The notes under the pieces were generated by a model. That model made no database searches. It was not told the origin of the DNA and saw only the letters and a program-made list of their open reading frames with translations. Of a stretch of DNA of 64,000 nucleotides, positions 51,826-62,047 are shown one piece after another. Source of the stretch: Flavobacterium hercynium. GTDB taxonomy: Bacteria > Bacteroidota > Bacteroidia > Flavobacteriales > Flavobacteriaceae. The stretch covers positions 1 through 64,000 of the forward strand of contig NZ_MUGW01000020.1 in NCBI RefSeq assembly GCF_002217285.1. Direction: 5' to 3'. Position numbers and translations under genes: made by a program. Every line of letters starts with the position of its first letter. The first letter of the stretch is position 1.

Positions 51826-52827
51826 ATGACAGAAGGAAATTTTGTAGATTATGTTAAGATTTATGTTTCTTCCGGAAAGGGAGGAAAAGGATCTACACAT
51901 TTACATAGAGAGAAATTTATTGAAAAAGGAGGCCCGGACGGAGGTGATGGTGGTCGTGGAGGACACGTATATTTAGTTGGTAATAGAGGTTTATGGACCT
52001 TGTTTCACTTAAAATTTGCTCGTCATATTAAAGCTGGTCACGGAGGTGACGGAGGAGGAGACCGTAGTACAGGAGCTGACGGAGAAGATAAATTTATCGA
52101 AGTGCCATTAGGAACAGTAGTAAAAGATAAAGAAACAGGAGAAACTTTATTTGAAATTACAGAAGATGGCGAAAAAAGAATTCTGTCAAAAGGAGGAAAA
52201 GGAGGATTAGGAAACTGGCATTTTAGAAGTTCTACCAATCAAACACCAAGATACGCGCAACCAGGTTTACCAGGTGTAGAAATGGATGTTATTTTAGAAT
52301 TAAAAGTATTGGCAGATGTTGGTCTGGTAGGTTTTCCTAATGCAGGTAAATCAACCTTGCTATCAGTTTTAACTTCAGCAAAACCAAAAATTGCAGATTA
52401 TCCTTTTACTACTTTAAAACCAAACTTAGGAATCGTAGCCTATAGAGATTATCAATCTTTTGTAATTGCTGATATTCCTGGAATTATTGAAGGTGCAGCA
52501 GAAGGCAAAGGTTTAGGACATTACTTCTTGCGTCATATTGAACGTAACTCAACATTGTTGTTTTTAGTTCCTGTTGATACACCGGATATCAAAGGAGAAT
52601 ATGATATTTTAGTAAACGAACTAACGAAGTACAATCCGGAAATGTTAGACAAAGAACGTCTTTTGGTGATATCTAAATGTGATATGCTCGATGATGAATT
52701 GAAAGCAGAATTGAAAACAGAATTAGATGTTGCATTTAAAGATATTCCATATATGTTTATTTCATCTGTTGCACAGCAAGGTTTAACAGATCTAAAAGAT
52801 AAACTTTGGAAAATGCTTAATGAATAA
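51826..52827 (+). CDS. obgE: GTPase Obg
   Basis: 333 residues. The Gly-rich Obg fold (1-160) carries [14 protein letters not shown] and GHGGDGGG, followed by the G domain with GFPNAGKST (169-177), DIPGIIEGA, and SKCD in place of NKxD. A ribosome-associated GTPase in 50S assembly. The C-terminal extension is absent, as in many Bacteroidota. Followed by a terminator. Confidence 0.97.
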   Translation: MTEGNFVDYVKIYVSSGKGGKGSTHLHREKFIEKGGPDGGDGGRGGHVYLVGNRGLWTLFHLKFARHIKAGHGGDGGGDRSTGADGEDKFIEVPLGTVVKDKETGETLFEITEDGEKRILSKGGKGGLGNWHFRSSTNQTPRYAQPGLPGVEMDVILELKVLADVGLVGFPNAGKSTLLSVLTSAKPKIADYPFTTLKPNLGIVAYRDYQSFVIADIPGIIEGAAEGKGLGHYFLRHIERNSTLLFLVPVDTPDIKGEYDILVNELTKYNPEMLDKERLLVISKCDMLDDELKAELKTELDVAFKDIPYMFISSVAQQGLTDLKDKLWKMLNE

Positions 52828-52852
52828 TAAAGTCAAAAAAGATTTTTATAAT

Positions 52853-52887
52853 AAAAAGGTGTTCTATTTATGGAACACCTTTTTGCT
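52853..52887 (+). terminator. obgE terminator
   Basis: AAAAAGGTGTTC (52853-52864) pairs with GAACACCTTTTT (52873-52884), 8-base loop, T run. Confidence 0.9.
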
Positions 52888-53007
52888 TTTAATCCTGTTG
52901 AATTCGTAATGAAATACTAAAATTTCATGCACATGTGTATTTTTCGGATTTGTTGGAGTAATATAATTGTGAAAATGAGCTATATTCGCATGACTTAAAC
53001 AAATGAT

Positions 53008-55152
53008 ATGAAAAAAATAGTTTTATTCTTGACCATGTGTCTGATGGCTTTTCCTGTAAGAGCCGATGAAGGAATGTGGTTTTTGATGTTTATCGAAAGA
53101 TTGAACCATAGAGATATGGCGAAAATGGGCTTACAATTAACAGCCGAAGAAATCTACAGTATTAATAACCATAGTTTAAAAGATGCTATCGTGCAATTTA
53201 ACGGAGGTTGTACCGCTGAAATTGTTTCTAAAGACGGATTAGTTTTAACAAATCACCACTGTGGATACAATGCAATAGCAGAACTTTCTACAGCAGAAAA
53301 AAATTACCTTAAAGATGGTTTCTGGGCAAAAGAAAGAACTGCCGAAATGAAACCAAAATCATTATTCGTTCGTTTCTTCGTGCGTATGGATGATGTTTCT
53401 AAAAGAATTTTATCTAAAGTAAACGATAAAATGACAGAAACAGAAAGAAATGCAATCATTCAGCAAGAAATAAGTCTTATTGAAAAAGAAAATAACGAAG
53501 GTGGAAAATATACCGTTTCTGTTCGTCCTTTCTTTCAGGGAAATGAATATTACTATTTCGTTTATCAGGATTACACAGACGTTCGTTTAGTAGGTACACC
53601 TCCGGAAAGTGTTGGTAAATTTGGTGGAGACACTGATAACTGGGAGTGGCCACGTCAAACAGGAGATTTCTCTATGTTTAGAGTGTACGCTGACAAAAGC
53701 GGAAATCCTGCAGCTTATTCTAAAGAAAACGTTCCTTTGCAGCCTAAACATTACTTACCGGTAAGTATTAAAGGAGTAAAAGAAAATGATTTTGCAATGA
53801 TTCTTGGATATCCGGGAAGAACAAACCGTTGGATGCCAGCTGGCGGAATTGAGCAAAACGTAAAATTTGCTTATCCTGCTTGGGTTGAAGGTGCTAAAAC
53901 CGGAATGGACCAAATGAAAAAGTATATGGATAAAGATGCAACTGTTCGTTTACAATATGCTTCTAAATATGCTTCAACTGCAAATTATTGGAAAAACCGT
54001 CAGGGAATGATCGATGCTTTAACAAAAGCCGGAACAGCGGATGCTAAAAGCGAACAAGAAGATAAATTTTACCAATGGGCTAATAAGCCAGCTAACAAAG
54101 AGAAATACGAAAACGTAATTCCGGCGATCAATGAGTATTACAGATCGACAAATGTAAAAGCGACACACGATAATTATTTAACACAGCTTATTCGTACATC
54201 TAGTTATGCATCAGGACCTGCTAATTTAGGAAACGCATTAATTGCTTATTTTAAAGAAAACGATGCTAAAAAAGCAGAAATGCTGCCAAAGATCAACGCA
54301 ATGATCGAAAGCATTTATGGAAATTTCTATGCGCCTCTTGAAAAAGATGTTTTAGTAGCACAATTAAATCTTTATGCTTCAAAAGCTTCAGAATACGGTT
54401 TAGCAACACACATTGCTAAAATGAAATCACAAAACAACGGTGATTTTACTGCTGATGTAGCACAAGCTGCAGAGATTAGTTACTTCGCAACGAAAGAGAA
54501 GATATTGGCATTCATGGCTAACCCAAAACCATTAGCAATTGTACACGATCCTTTGTATATTATTTCTAATGATTTAATGACAAAATACCGTGCTAAGAGC
54601 GATGATCAAATTAAGTCTGATGACGATTTTGCAATCGCTTACCGTAAATTGGTAGAAGGTTTAAGAGAATCAAAATTAAACTCAATTCAATACCCGGATG
54701 CTAACTCTACTTTAAGATTAACTTACGGAAAAGTTCGTGCGTTACCGGAAGATCCTCGTAACGATGCTAAAATAAACAATTATACAACCATGGAAAGTAT
54801 GGTTAAAAAGTATAAAGCAGGAGATCAGGAATTTGATTTGCCAGCACGTTTATTAGAGTTAAACAAAGCAAAAGATTATGGTCAATATGCTGATAAAGCG
54901 GGATACATGCCAGTAAACTTCTTAACTGATAATGATATTACAGGTGGAAATTCAGGTTCACCGGTTTTAAATGGAAAAGGAGAATTGATAGGTATTGCTT
55001 TTGATGGAAATATCGAAGCAATGGCTGGAGATGTTATCTTCGATTCTAAGTTACAAAGAACAATAAACGTAGATATTCGTTACGTACTTTGGATTATCGA
55101 TAAATATGCTGGAGCTAAGAATATTATAGATGAACTAACGATTGTAAAATAA
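53008..55152 (+). CDS. S46 family dipeptidyl-peptidase (DPP7-like)
   Basis: 714 residues with a signal peptide (1-19, VRA). S46 catalytic parts are intact: His in TNHHCGYN (His83/84), Asp in GGDTDNWEWPR (206-216), Ser649 in GGNSGSPVLNG. Residue 667, 18 positions after the serine in AFDGN, is Gly. In the Porphyromonas enzymes this site is Gly in DPP7 (hydrophobic P1) and Arg in DPP11 (acidic P1), so a DPP7 type is inferred. It removes dipeptides in the periplasm. Monocistronic, with its own terminator. Confidence 0.92.
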   Translation: MKKIVLFLTMCLMAFPVRADEGMWFLMFIERLNHRDMAKMGLQLTAEEIYSINNHSLKDAIVQFNGGCTAEIVSKDGLVLTNHHCGYNAIAELSTAEKNYLKDGFWAKERTAEMKPKSLFVRFFVRMDDVSKRILSKVNDKMTETERNAIIQQEISLIEKENNEGGKYTVSVRPFFQGNEYYYFVYQDYTDVRLVGTPPESVGKFGGDTDNWEWPRQTGDFSMFRVYADKSGNPAAYSKENVPLQPKHYLPVSIKGVKENDFAMILGYPGRTNRWMPAGGIEQNVKFAYPAWVEGAKTGMDQMKKYMDKDATVRLQYASKYASTANYWKNRQGMIDALTKAGTADAKSEQEDKFYQWANKPANKEKYENVIPAINEYYRSTNVKATHDNYLTQLIRTSSYASGPANLGNALIAYFKENDAKKAEMLPKINAMIESIYGNFYAPLEKDVLVAQLNLYASKASEYGLATHIAKMKSQNNGDFTADVAQAAEISYFATKEKILAFMANPKPLAIVHDPLYIISNDLMTKYRAKSDDQIKSDDDFAIAYRKLVEGLRESKLNSIQYPDANSTLRLTYGKVRALPEDPRNDAKINNYTTMESMVKKYKAGDQEFDLPARLLELNKAKDYGQYADKAGYMPVNFLTDNDITGGNSGSPVLNGKGELIGIAFDGNIEAMAGDVIFDSKLQRTINVDIRYVLWIIDKYAGAKNIIDELTIVK

Positions 55153-55175
55153 TCCAACCGATTCTTAAAAATAGG

Positions 55176-55209
55176 CCCCGACAGGTTACAGAACTTGTCG
55201 GGGTTTTTT
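55176..55209 (+). terminator. Terminator of the S46 peptidase gene
   Basis: CCCCGACA (55176-55183) pairs with TGTCGGGG (55196-55203), then T6. Same stem core as the gcvP terminator. Confidence 0.9.
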
Positions 55210-55222
55210 ATATTTTTGAGAT

Positions 55223-55939
55223 ATGAAAAAACTGCTGACATTTTTTTTATTCCTGCCCATTTTAGTATGGTCACAGTCAAATTTTGAAAAAGGAGAAAAG
55301 TTATTTCATGATAAAAAATATGCAGAAGCACAAGTTTTGTTTGAAACAGTATTAAAAGTTAAACCTTTAGATATTAATACACTTGAATATCTGGGAGAAA
55401 TTGCTGCACATAATAAAGCTTGGGTAAAGGGAGCAGAATATTTTAAAAAGCTTAAAGTTTTAAAACCATCAGAAGCGGATTATTTTTACAAATATGGAGG
55501 CTGTATAGCAATGCGGGCAACAGAAGTAAATAAATTAAAGGCTTTTGGAATGGTTGACGATATGAAAGAAGCATTCGAAAAAGCAATTGAGTTAAATCCA
55601 AAACATATTCCTGCAAGGTGGGCTTTAATCGAAATTTATTTGCAATTACCCGGTATTTTAGGAGGAAGCGAATCGAAAGCAGTTTCATATTCAAAAGAAC
55701 TCGCACAATTTTCGCAAGTAGACGGTTATTTGTCTAGAGGCAGAATTGATGAATATTTTAAAAGATATACATTGGCAGAGAAAAATTATATAAAAGCAAA
55801 TGAAATTGGCAAGTCAAAAGTTACATTCCAAAAATTATATAATTTATATTTGAATAAATTAAAAGATTCAAAAAAAGCAAAAGAATTAAAGCAAAAGTTT
55901 GAGTCAGAGTCATCAAATCTCAAAACTAAATCTAAATAA
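55223..55939 (+). CDS. Secreted TPR-repeat protein
   Basis: 238 residues. Signal peptide 1-17 (LVWSQ). Tetratricopeptide repeats: FEKGEKLFHDKKYAEAQVLFETVLKVKP, LEYLGEIAAHNKAWVKGAEYFKKL, and an inner one ending AIELNPKHIPARWALIEIYLQLPG. The segment LPGILGGSESKAVSYS after the third repeat is typical of a Bacteroidota family. A scaffold protein in the periplasm; partners unknown. It lies 36 bp before mpl. Confidence 0.82.
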   Translation: MKKLLTFFLFLPILVWSQSNFEKGEKLFHDKKYAEAQVLFETVLKVKPLDINTLEYLGEIAAHNKAWVKGAEYFKKLKVLKPSEADYFYKYGGCIAMRATEVNKLKAFGMVDDMKEAFEKAIELNPKHIPARWALIEIYLQLPGILGGSESKAVSYSKELAQFSQVDGYLSRGRIDEYFKRYTLAEKNYIKANEIGKSKVTFQKLYNLYLNKLKDSKKAKELKQKFESESSNLKTKSK

Positions 55940-55975
55940 CAATTAGATTTTAGAACTTATAAATAAGAATTTTAA

Positions 55976-57331
55976 ATGAAAACACATTTCATAGCTATTG
56001 GCGGAAGCGCCATGCACAATTTGGCATTAGCGCTTCATAATAAAGGATATCATGTTACAGGAAGTGACGATGCTATTTTTGAGCCATCAAAATCAAGACT
56101 TGATAAAAAAGGAATTTTACCTGTGGAACTTGGATGGTTTCCAGAGAAAATAACAGCAGATATCGAAGCAGTAATTTTAGGAATGCATGCAAAAGCTGAT
56201 AATCCGGAGTTGTTAAAAGCACAGGAATTAGGCTTAAAAATTTACTCTTATCCTGAATTTTTATACGAACAGTCAAAAAACAAAACTCGTGTTGTAATCG
56301 GAGGATCACATGGAAAGACAACTATTACTTCAATGATTTTGCATGTGATGCATTATCATAATATAGAAGTCGATTATATGGTTGGAGCACAATTAGAAGG
56401 TTTCGATACGATGGTGCATCTTACAGAAGAAAATGATTTCATGGTTTTAGAAGGCGATGAGTATCTTTCTTCTCCAATAGACAGACGACCTAAATTTCAT
56501 TTGTACCAACCTAATATTGCATTGATCTCTGGTATTGCTTGGGATCACATTAATGTTTTTCCAACTTATGAGAATTATGTAGAGCAATTTGAAATTTTCA
56601 TTGGTAAAATTACAAATGGAGGAATTCTGGTTTACAATGAGGAAGATGCTGAAGTGAAAAGAGTAGCGTTAGCAGCAACAAATCCGATACGCAAAATGGC
56701 CTATTCAACTCCAAAATATAGTGTTAGTAATGGTGTAACATTATTAGAAACTCCGGAAGGCGATATGCCAATTGAAGTTTTTGGAGGACATAATTTGAAT
56801 AATCTTGCCGGTGCAAAATGGATTTGCCAAAACATGGGTGTGGATGAAGCTGAGTTTTACGAAGCAATTGCAAGTTTCAAGGGAGCTTCTAAAAGACTAG
56901 AAAAAATCGCTGAAGGAAAAGGTAAAGTAGCTTATAAAGATTTTGCACATTCACCAAGTAAAGTGGCTGCAACGACTAAAGCTGTTAAAGAACAATATCC
57001 GGACAGAACCTTAGTGGCATGTTTAGAATTGCACACTTATAGTAGTTTAAATGCCGAGTTTTTAAAAGAATACGAAGGTGCTTTGGAGTATGCTGATGTC
57101 GCAGTAGTTTTCTATTCTCCTGATGCTGTAAAAATTAAGCAATTAGAAGAAGTGACGTATGACCAAATTGCAAATTCTTTCAATAGAAAAGATTTGATCA
57201 TCTATACGAATCCAGCAGAGTTTAAAGAATATTTATTCAATTTGAATCTTGATAATTCTGCTTTATTGTTAATGAGTTCTGGAAATTATGGAGGATTAAA
57301 TTTTGATGAAGTAAAAAAACTGATCAATTAA
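55976..57331 (+). CDS. mpl: UDP-N-acetylmuramate:tripeptide ligase
   Basis: 451 residues. Mur ligase with GGSAMHNLALAL at the N-terminus, the P-loop GGSHGKTT (109-116), EGDEYLSSPIDRRPKF, and DFAHSPSK near residue 322. The EGDEY and DFAHxPxK motifs and lack of a Mur-type D-glutamate site point to Mpl, which recycles murein tripeptide, rather than MurC. Confidence 0.9.
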   Translation: MKTHFIAIGGSAMHNLALALHNKGYHVTGSDDAIFEPSKSRLDKKGILPVELGWFPEKITADIEAVILGMHAKADNPELLKAQELGLKIYSYPEFLYEQSKNKTRVVIGGSHGKTTITSMILHVMHYHNIEVDYMVGAQLEGFDTMVHLTEENDFMVLEGDEYLSSPIDRRPKFHLYQPNIALISGIAWDHINVFPTYENYVEQFEIFIGKITNGGILVYNEEDAEVKRVALAATNPIRKMAYSTPKYSVSNGVTLLETPEGDMPIEVFGGHNLNNLAGAKWICQNMGVDEAEFYEAIASFKGASKRLEKIAEGKGKVAYKDFAHSPSKVAATTKAVKEQYPDRTLVACLELHTYSSLNAEFLKEYEGALEYADVAVVFYSPDAVKIKQLEEVTYDQIANSFNRKDLIIYTNPAEFKEYLFNLNLDNSALLLMSSGNYGGLNFDEVKKLIN

Positions 57332-57357
57332 AAAACTTTTGTTGTTACAATTATACT

Positions 57358-57391
57358 ATGCCAATTGCAATCTCCAATTGGCATTTTTTTT
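57358..57391 (+). terminator. mpl terminator
   Basis: ATGCCAATTG (57358-57367) pairs with CAATTGGCAT (57375-57384), then T7. Confidence 0.9.
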
Positions 57392-57500
57392 GGCTTATTT
57401 TATCGTGTTTATAAAATAAATATATTTCCGTACACAAATTTTCTTAGTGCAATGTATTTTTCTTATTTTTCAAGAATATTAGCCTTTAAGTTTAAGTAAA

Positions 57501-57638
57501 ATGAAGTTGAGAATAAAAGTTTTAAATGCAGGAAGTTCATGTAAAGGACTGTGTGTTATGTTGATAGAGAATAAAATACCTTCTAAAGATTTGTCAAACA
57601 GTATTTGTAGCAGCAAATCAATTAATTTAGAAAAATAG
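57501..57638 (+). CDS. Possible 45-residue small protein abutting radC
   Basis: ATG at 57501, in frame to TAG at 57636-57638, followed at once by the radC ATG at 57639. Translation begins MKLRIKVLNAGSSCKGLCV and ends KSINLEK. It has three cysteines and no recognisable motif. The tight junction would suit a leader peptide coupled to radC, but a frame of this length can occur by chance in AT-rich DNA. Confidence 0.3.
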   Translation: MKLRIKVLNAGSSCKGLCVMLIENKIPSKDLSNSICSSKSINLEK

Positions 57639-58328
57639 ATGGAGGCAAATTATTTTCCAATAACAAATTGGTCAGAAGACGATCGACCACGTGAAAAATT
57701 AATGCTTAAAGGAAAGAATGCTTTAAGTGATGCAGAGTTAATTGCTATTTTAATAGGTTCGGGAAGTAGGAATGAATCAGCTGTCGCTTTGAGCAAAAGA
57801 ATTTTATTGAGTGCGGATAATCTTAATGCACTGGGCAAAATGTCTATTACGCAATTAATGAATTTTAAGGGAATTGGAGAAGCAAAAGCAATAGCCATAA
57901 TTGCAGCCTTAGAATTAGGTCGTCGACGTAGAGTAGAAGATACTGTAGCACTTGCAACAATAACATCAAGTAAGTTGGTTTTTGAAATAATGCAACCAAT
58001 TATCGGTGAATTAGCTCATGAAGAATTTTGGGTGCTTTTTCTTAATAATTCTAATAAAGTAATTTCTAAAGCACAGTTAAGCAAAGGAGGTATAACTGGT
58101 ACGATAGTAGATGTTCGGTTGGTTTTTAAGTTAGCGCTCGAAACAGGAGCTACTGGCTTGATTTTATGCCATAATCATCCCTCGGGAATTTTGCGTGCCA
58201 GTGACGCTGATAAACAGATCACAAAGAAAATAAGGCAGGCAGGAGAGAGCTTAGATGTTAAAGTTTTAGATCATTTGATTATTACTGAAACAAAATATTA
58301 TAGTTTTGTAGATGAAGGAATTTTTTAA
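57639..58328 (+). CDS. radC: RadC/JAB-domain protein
   Basis: 229 residues. Helix-hairpin-helix-like N-terminus (LMNFKGIGEAKAIAI), then a JAB/MPN domain with the zinc motif HNHPSG (178-183) and the later ASDAD. Despite its name, RadC has no clear repair function. yjjG-like starts 3 bp later. Confidence 0.92.
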   Translation: MEANYFPITNWSEDDRPREKLMLKGKNALSDAELIAILIGSGSRNESAVALSKRILLSADNLNALGKMSITQLMNFKGIGEAKAIAIIAALELGRRRRVEDTVALATITSSKLVFEIMQPIIGELAHEEFWVLFLNNSNKVISKAQLSKGGITGTIVDVRLVFKLALETGATGLILCHNHPSGILRASDADKQITKKIRQAGESLDVKVLDHLIITETKYYSFVDEGIF

Positions 58329-58331
58329 ATT

Positions 58332-59018
58332 ATGAGCACTACTATTACCGATGTTTTTTTTGATTTAGATCACACACTTTGGGATTTTGATAAAAATTCT
58401 GAGATGGCATTTGAGCAAATTCTTAAAAGCAGATGTCCTAATGTAAAAATTGTAGATTTTATAGAAAAGTATGTACCAATAAATCAAGCTTGTTGGAAAT
58501 TATACCAGCATGATAAAATTACACACCAGGAATTGCGTTATAATAGATTGAAGTTTTCGTTTGATGCTTTAAATTTTGAAATTTGTGATGAGGATATTGA
58601 TGCAATTGCAAACGAATATCTCGAAAGTTTAACAGATAATAATCATCTTTTTGATGGTGCTATTGAAGTTTTGGAATATTTAAAACCAAAATACAGACTT
58701 CATATTATTACAAATGGATTTGCCAATGTTCAGGATAGAAAAATCAAGAATGCAGCACTTGCAGATTACTTCATAACTATTACAAATTCAGAACTTGCAG
58801 GCGTAAAAAAGCCAAATAGTATTATCTTTGATTATGCCATCAATTTGGCACAGGCTTCAAAAGAAAATTCTATCATGATTGGAGATTGTCTGGAAGCAGA
58901 TGTTAATGGAGCCTTAGATGCAGGATTAGATGCTATTTTCTTTAATGAAAAAAGAGTAGAAGTTTCTCAAAACATCAAACAAATAAATCACTTATTAGAA
59001 CTAAAAAAATATTTATAA
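58332..59018 (+). CDS. YjjG-family HAD nucleotidase
   Basis: 228 residues. HAD motifs: FFDLDHTLWDFD (Asp nucleophile near residue 11), ITNGF, and MIGDCLEADVNGA. YjjG removes phosphate from non-canonical pyrimidine nucleotides. It lies 3 bp after radC and 1 bp before the next gene; the three form an operon. Confidence 0.88.
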   Translation: MSTTITDVFFDLDHTLWDFDKNSEMAFEQILKSRCPNVKIVDFIEKYVPINQACWKLYQHDKITHQELRYNRLKFSFDALNFEICDEDIDAIANEYLESLTDNNHLFDGAIEVLEYLKPKYRLHIITNGFANVQDRKIKNAALADYFITITNSELAGVKKPNSIIFDYAINLAQASKENSIMIGDCLEADVNGALDAGLDAIFFNEKRVEVSQNIKQINHLLELKKYL

Positions 59019-59019
59019 T

Positions 59020-59760
59020 ATGAAAATTAAATTTTTATTGCTTTTGCTTGTTACATCATTTACAGGTTTTTCTCAGTCTATCAATGATTATAAAGCTGTT
59101 ATTGTTCCGTTGAAATATGAATTTCTTAAAAGTGATAATCAGTATCGTTTAGCAACAATGACTAAATCAAATTTAATTAAAGCAGGTTTTCAGGCTTATT
59201 ACAGTAATGAAGAATTGCCGGGTGATATCGATCGTTGTCAGCTTTTAAATATTGATGCTGTAAGAGATAATGGTTTTTTGGTTACAAAATTATATTTTGA
59301 GTTTAAAGATTGTTATGGTAAGGTCATTTATACTTCAGAAGTAGGAAAAAGTAAAGAGAAAGATTATGAAGTTGCGTATCGTGAAAGTTTAGAGATGGCT
59401 TTTGAATCGATAAAAAAATTGCACTATAAATACAGTGGCAAAATTGTAGGTGGTTCCCCTAGAATTAATACTGCGCAAGTAGCAACAACAACAGTAGCAA
59501 CACCAACTCAAAATAGTGCAGTAAGCGTTGACGTTTCAGATCCTAATTTGTTATATGCACAACCAACAGAAAACGGATATCAATTAATTGACAAAACACC
59601 AAAAGTAGTTATGAAACTGCTTAAAACGTCAAGACCAGACTCTTTCATTGCTATTAAAGATGGAGTACAAGGATCTTTGAATGCAAAAGACAATCAATGG
59701 TTCTTTGAATATTACCAAAATGATAAACTTATATCTGAAAAAGTTTCAGTAAAGTTTTAA
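59020..59760 (+). CDS. Secreted protein of unknown function
   Basis: 246 residues, signal peptide 1-18 (GFSQ). Two mixed-structure parts (20-140 and 185-246) are joined by a Thr/Ala-rich linker (TAQVATTTVATPTQNS). The first part (YKAVIVPLKYEFLKSDNQYRLATM) is like a lipid- or pole-associated periplasmic domain, but I do not recognise a family. It follows yjjG-like by 1 bp. Confidence 0.6.
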   Translation: MKIKFLLLLLVTSFTGFSQSINDYKAVIVPLKYEFLKSDNQYRLATMTKSNLIKAGFQAYYSNEELPGDIDRCQLLNIDAVRDNGFLVTKLYFEFKDCYGKVIYTSEVGKSKEKDYEVAYRESLEMAFESIKKLHYKYSGKIVGGSPRINTAQVATTTVATPTQNSAVSVDVSDPNLLYAQPTENGYQLIDKTPKVVMKLLKTSRPDSFIAIKDGVQGSLNAKDNQWFFEYYQNDKLISEKVSVKF

Positions 59761-59779
59761 AAATAAAAGTTATGGGTTT

Positions 59780-61057
59780 TTAATACCCATATTTATCTTT
59801 CCAACGGTTCTTTAAGAATTCACGGTTGCTGTTCTCTCTGGAATTGCTCCCTGGATTATAAAGAACCGTTTCTTTTATAGCGTCAGGTAAAAACTCCTGA
59901 TCTGCAAAATTATTAGCATAATCGTGAGAGTACTTATAATCTTCACCATAACCTAATTCTTTCATTAGTTTTGTCGGAGCATTTCTTAAATGTATTGGAA
60001 CTGGTAAATCGCCAGTTTGTTTAACCAATTGCTGAGCATTGCCAATCGCTAAGTAAGAAGCATTGCTTTTTGGTGAAGTAGCTAAATAAATCGCGCATTG
60101 ACTTAAAATAATACGGCTTTCCGGATATCCAATCGTAGATACTGCCTGAAAAGTATTATTAGCCATAATAAAAGCAGTAGGGTTTGCATTTCCAATATCT
60201 TCACTTGATAAAATTAGCATCCTTCGGGCGATAAATTTTACATCTTCACCTCCTTCTATCATTCTGGCCAACCAGTACACGGCACCATTAGGATCACTTC
60301 CTCTAATCGATTTTATAAAAGCAGATACAATGTCATAATGTTGTTCTCCTGTCTTGTCATACAATACGGTATTTTGTTGTACAAGTTCAAAAACACGATC
60401 ATTCGTAATAATTACTTCGCCCTCAGGAGAAGCATTTATTACGAGTTCGAATATATTTAGTAATTTCCTGCCATCTCCGCCAGAAAGTCTTAATAAAGCT
60501 TCCGTTTCCTTTAAAACTATATTTTTAGCCTTTAATTCAACGTCAGATTTCATTGCACGATGCAGTAATGCTTCCAAATCCGTTTTACTAAATGCATTTA
60601 GAATATAAACTTGGCAGCGCGACAATAGTGCGGGAATAACTTCAAAGCTTGGATTTTCTGTAGTAGCACCAATTAACGTTATCCATCCTTTTTCCACCGC
60701 AGCTAAAAGGGAATCTTGTTGAGATTTACTGAATCGGTGAATCTCATCAATAAATAAGATTGGATTTTTCGCTGTAAACAATCCGCCACTCTGTTTCGCC
60801 TTTTCAATAACATCACGAATATCCTTTACGCCGGAGTTGATGGCACTCAAAATATAAAACGGACGTTTTGACTCTTGTGCAATAATTTGTGCTAAAGTAG
60901 TTTTTCCCGTTCCGGGTGGTCCCCAAAAGATAAGGGAAGGGATAATTCCTTTCGAGATTTGTTGCGTAAGAGAACCACTTGGTCCAACCAAATGATGTTG
61001 ACTAATATAATCTTCGAGTTTCTGTGGGCGAATACGCTCTGCTAAGGGTGCTTCCAT
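59780..61057 (-). CDS. rarA: Replication-associated recombination ATPase RarA
   Basis: 425 residues. AAA+ ATPase with Walker A GPPGTGKT (46-53), Walker [16 protein letters not shown], sensor [11 protein letters not shown], and the C-terminal MgsA domain ([20 protein letters not shown]). Acts at stalled replication forks. It converges on the secreted-protein gene. Confidence 0.95.
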   Translation of the reverse strand: MEAPLAERIRPQKLEDYISQHHLVGPSGSLTQQISKGIIPSLIFWGPPGTGKTTLAQIIAQESKRPFYILSAINSGVKDIRDVIEKAKQSGGLFTAKNPILFIDEIHRFSKSQQDSLLAAVEKGWITLIGATTENPSFEVIPALLSRCQVYILNAFSKTDLEALLHRAMKSDVELKAKNIVLKETEALLRLSGGDGRKLLNIFELVINASPEGEVIITNDRVFELVQQNTVLYDKTGEQHYDIVSAFIKSIRGSDPNGAVYWLARMIEGGEDVKFIARRMLILSSEDIGNANPTAFIMANNTFQAVSTIGYPESRIILSQCAIYLATSPKSNASYLAIGNAQQLVKQTGDLPVPIHLRNAPTKLMKELGYGEDYKYSHDYANNFADQEFLPDAIKETVLYNPGSNSRENSNREFLKNRWKDKYGY

Positions 61058-61166
61058 TATACAAAATTACTGTTTTCAATTTTAATTATTTAGTTTTTAA
61101 AACAGTAAGCTGACAAATTAACAGTAAAATGTGTTTGGATAGTTTTTTGATCACCTATAAAAACTG

Positions 61167-61940
61167 ATGCTAGACTTTATGAATGATAACCACTTTAAAT
61201 TTTCGAATTCCGTTATAGGATTACCAGTCTTTTTTGTCCTCTTTCTTTGGATAGTTTATTGGAGTCAAATTCGATTTGATTTTGATTTTTATGATAACGG
61301 AATATACCCAAGAGATTTATCGGGTTTGCAGGGTGTTTTATTCAGCCCCTTCATTCATGAAAACTTAAGTCATCTCTATAATAATTCACTTCCGCTTTTA
61401 GTTCTATTGGCAGCATTGCAATTCTTTTATCCCAAACAAAGTCTTGGAGTAATCTGTTACGGAATTATTTTTTCGGGCTTAATCACCTGGCTTATAGGAC
61501 GGGCAAATTATCACATCGGTGCAAGTGGATTAATATATGTTTTGGTAAGTTTTATTTTTTTTAAAGGAATCCAAAGTGGTTATTATAGATTAGTAGCACT
61601 TTCATTATCTGTAATATTACTTTATGGAGGTATGATCTGGTATGTTTTTCCTGATGTAGATGAATCTATTTCATGGGAAGGACATTTAGGAGGTTTTATA
61701 ACCGGATTTGCAATGTCTCTATTTTATAAAACACCTGAATATAAGAAAGCAATCGTTTACGATTGGCAACAACCCGATTTTAATCCTGAAGAGGATGCTT
61801 TTATGAAACATTTTGACGAGAACGGTAATTTTGTCAACACAGAAGTTCCCGACGAAGAAGAAGAAATTGTTTCTTATTTTAATTCCAATCTTAATGTGAA
61901 TTACACAGTAATGAAAAAAGAATCTGATGAGAAAATCTAA
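61167..61940 (+). CDS. Rhomboid family intramembrane protease
   Basis: 257 residues with six membrane helices. The catalytic pair is visible: Ser120 in HIGASGLIY and His173 in EGHLGGF. N-terminal PFIHENLSHLYNNSLPLL is the loop-1 region. A ~75-residue acidic cytoplasmic tail follows. Substrate unknown. An alternative start at Met5 (61179) is possible. Confidence 0.87.
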   Translation: MLDFMNDNHFKFSNSVIGLPVFFVLFLWIVYWSQIRFDFDFYDNGIYPRDLSGLQGVLFSPFIHENLSHLYNNSLPLLVLLAALQFFYPKQSLGVICYGIIFSGLITWLIGRANYHIGASGLIYVLVSFIFFKGIQSGYYRLVALSLSVILLYGGMIWYVFPDVDESISWEGHLGGFITGFAMSLFYKTPEYKKAIVYDWQQPDFNPEEDAFMKHFDENGNFVNTEVPDEEEEIVSYFNSNLNVNYTVMKKESDEKI

Positions 61941-61975
61941 TTAGTATAAAGGGGAGTATATGCTATTGCTATAAA

Positions 61976-62002
61976 AAGAAAAAATCTCCGCGAAGGAGAT
62001 TT
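61976..62002 (-). terminator. rlmB terminator
   Basis: AAATCTCC (61982-61989) pairs with GGAGATTT (61995-62002); T-rich on the minus strand. Confidence 0.82.
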
Positions 62003-62047
62003 AAACTTATTATTTTGAATATTATATTATCTATATAAAATAGTTGC

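Larger units (their letters stand above)
57332..57638 (+). other. 307-bp spacer between mpl and radC, with a possible small ORF
   Basis: Contains the mpl terminator and then a 45-codon open frame at 57501-57638, listed separately. Nothing else is visible. Confidence 0.5.
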
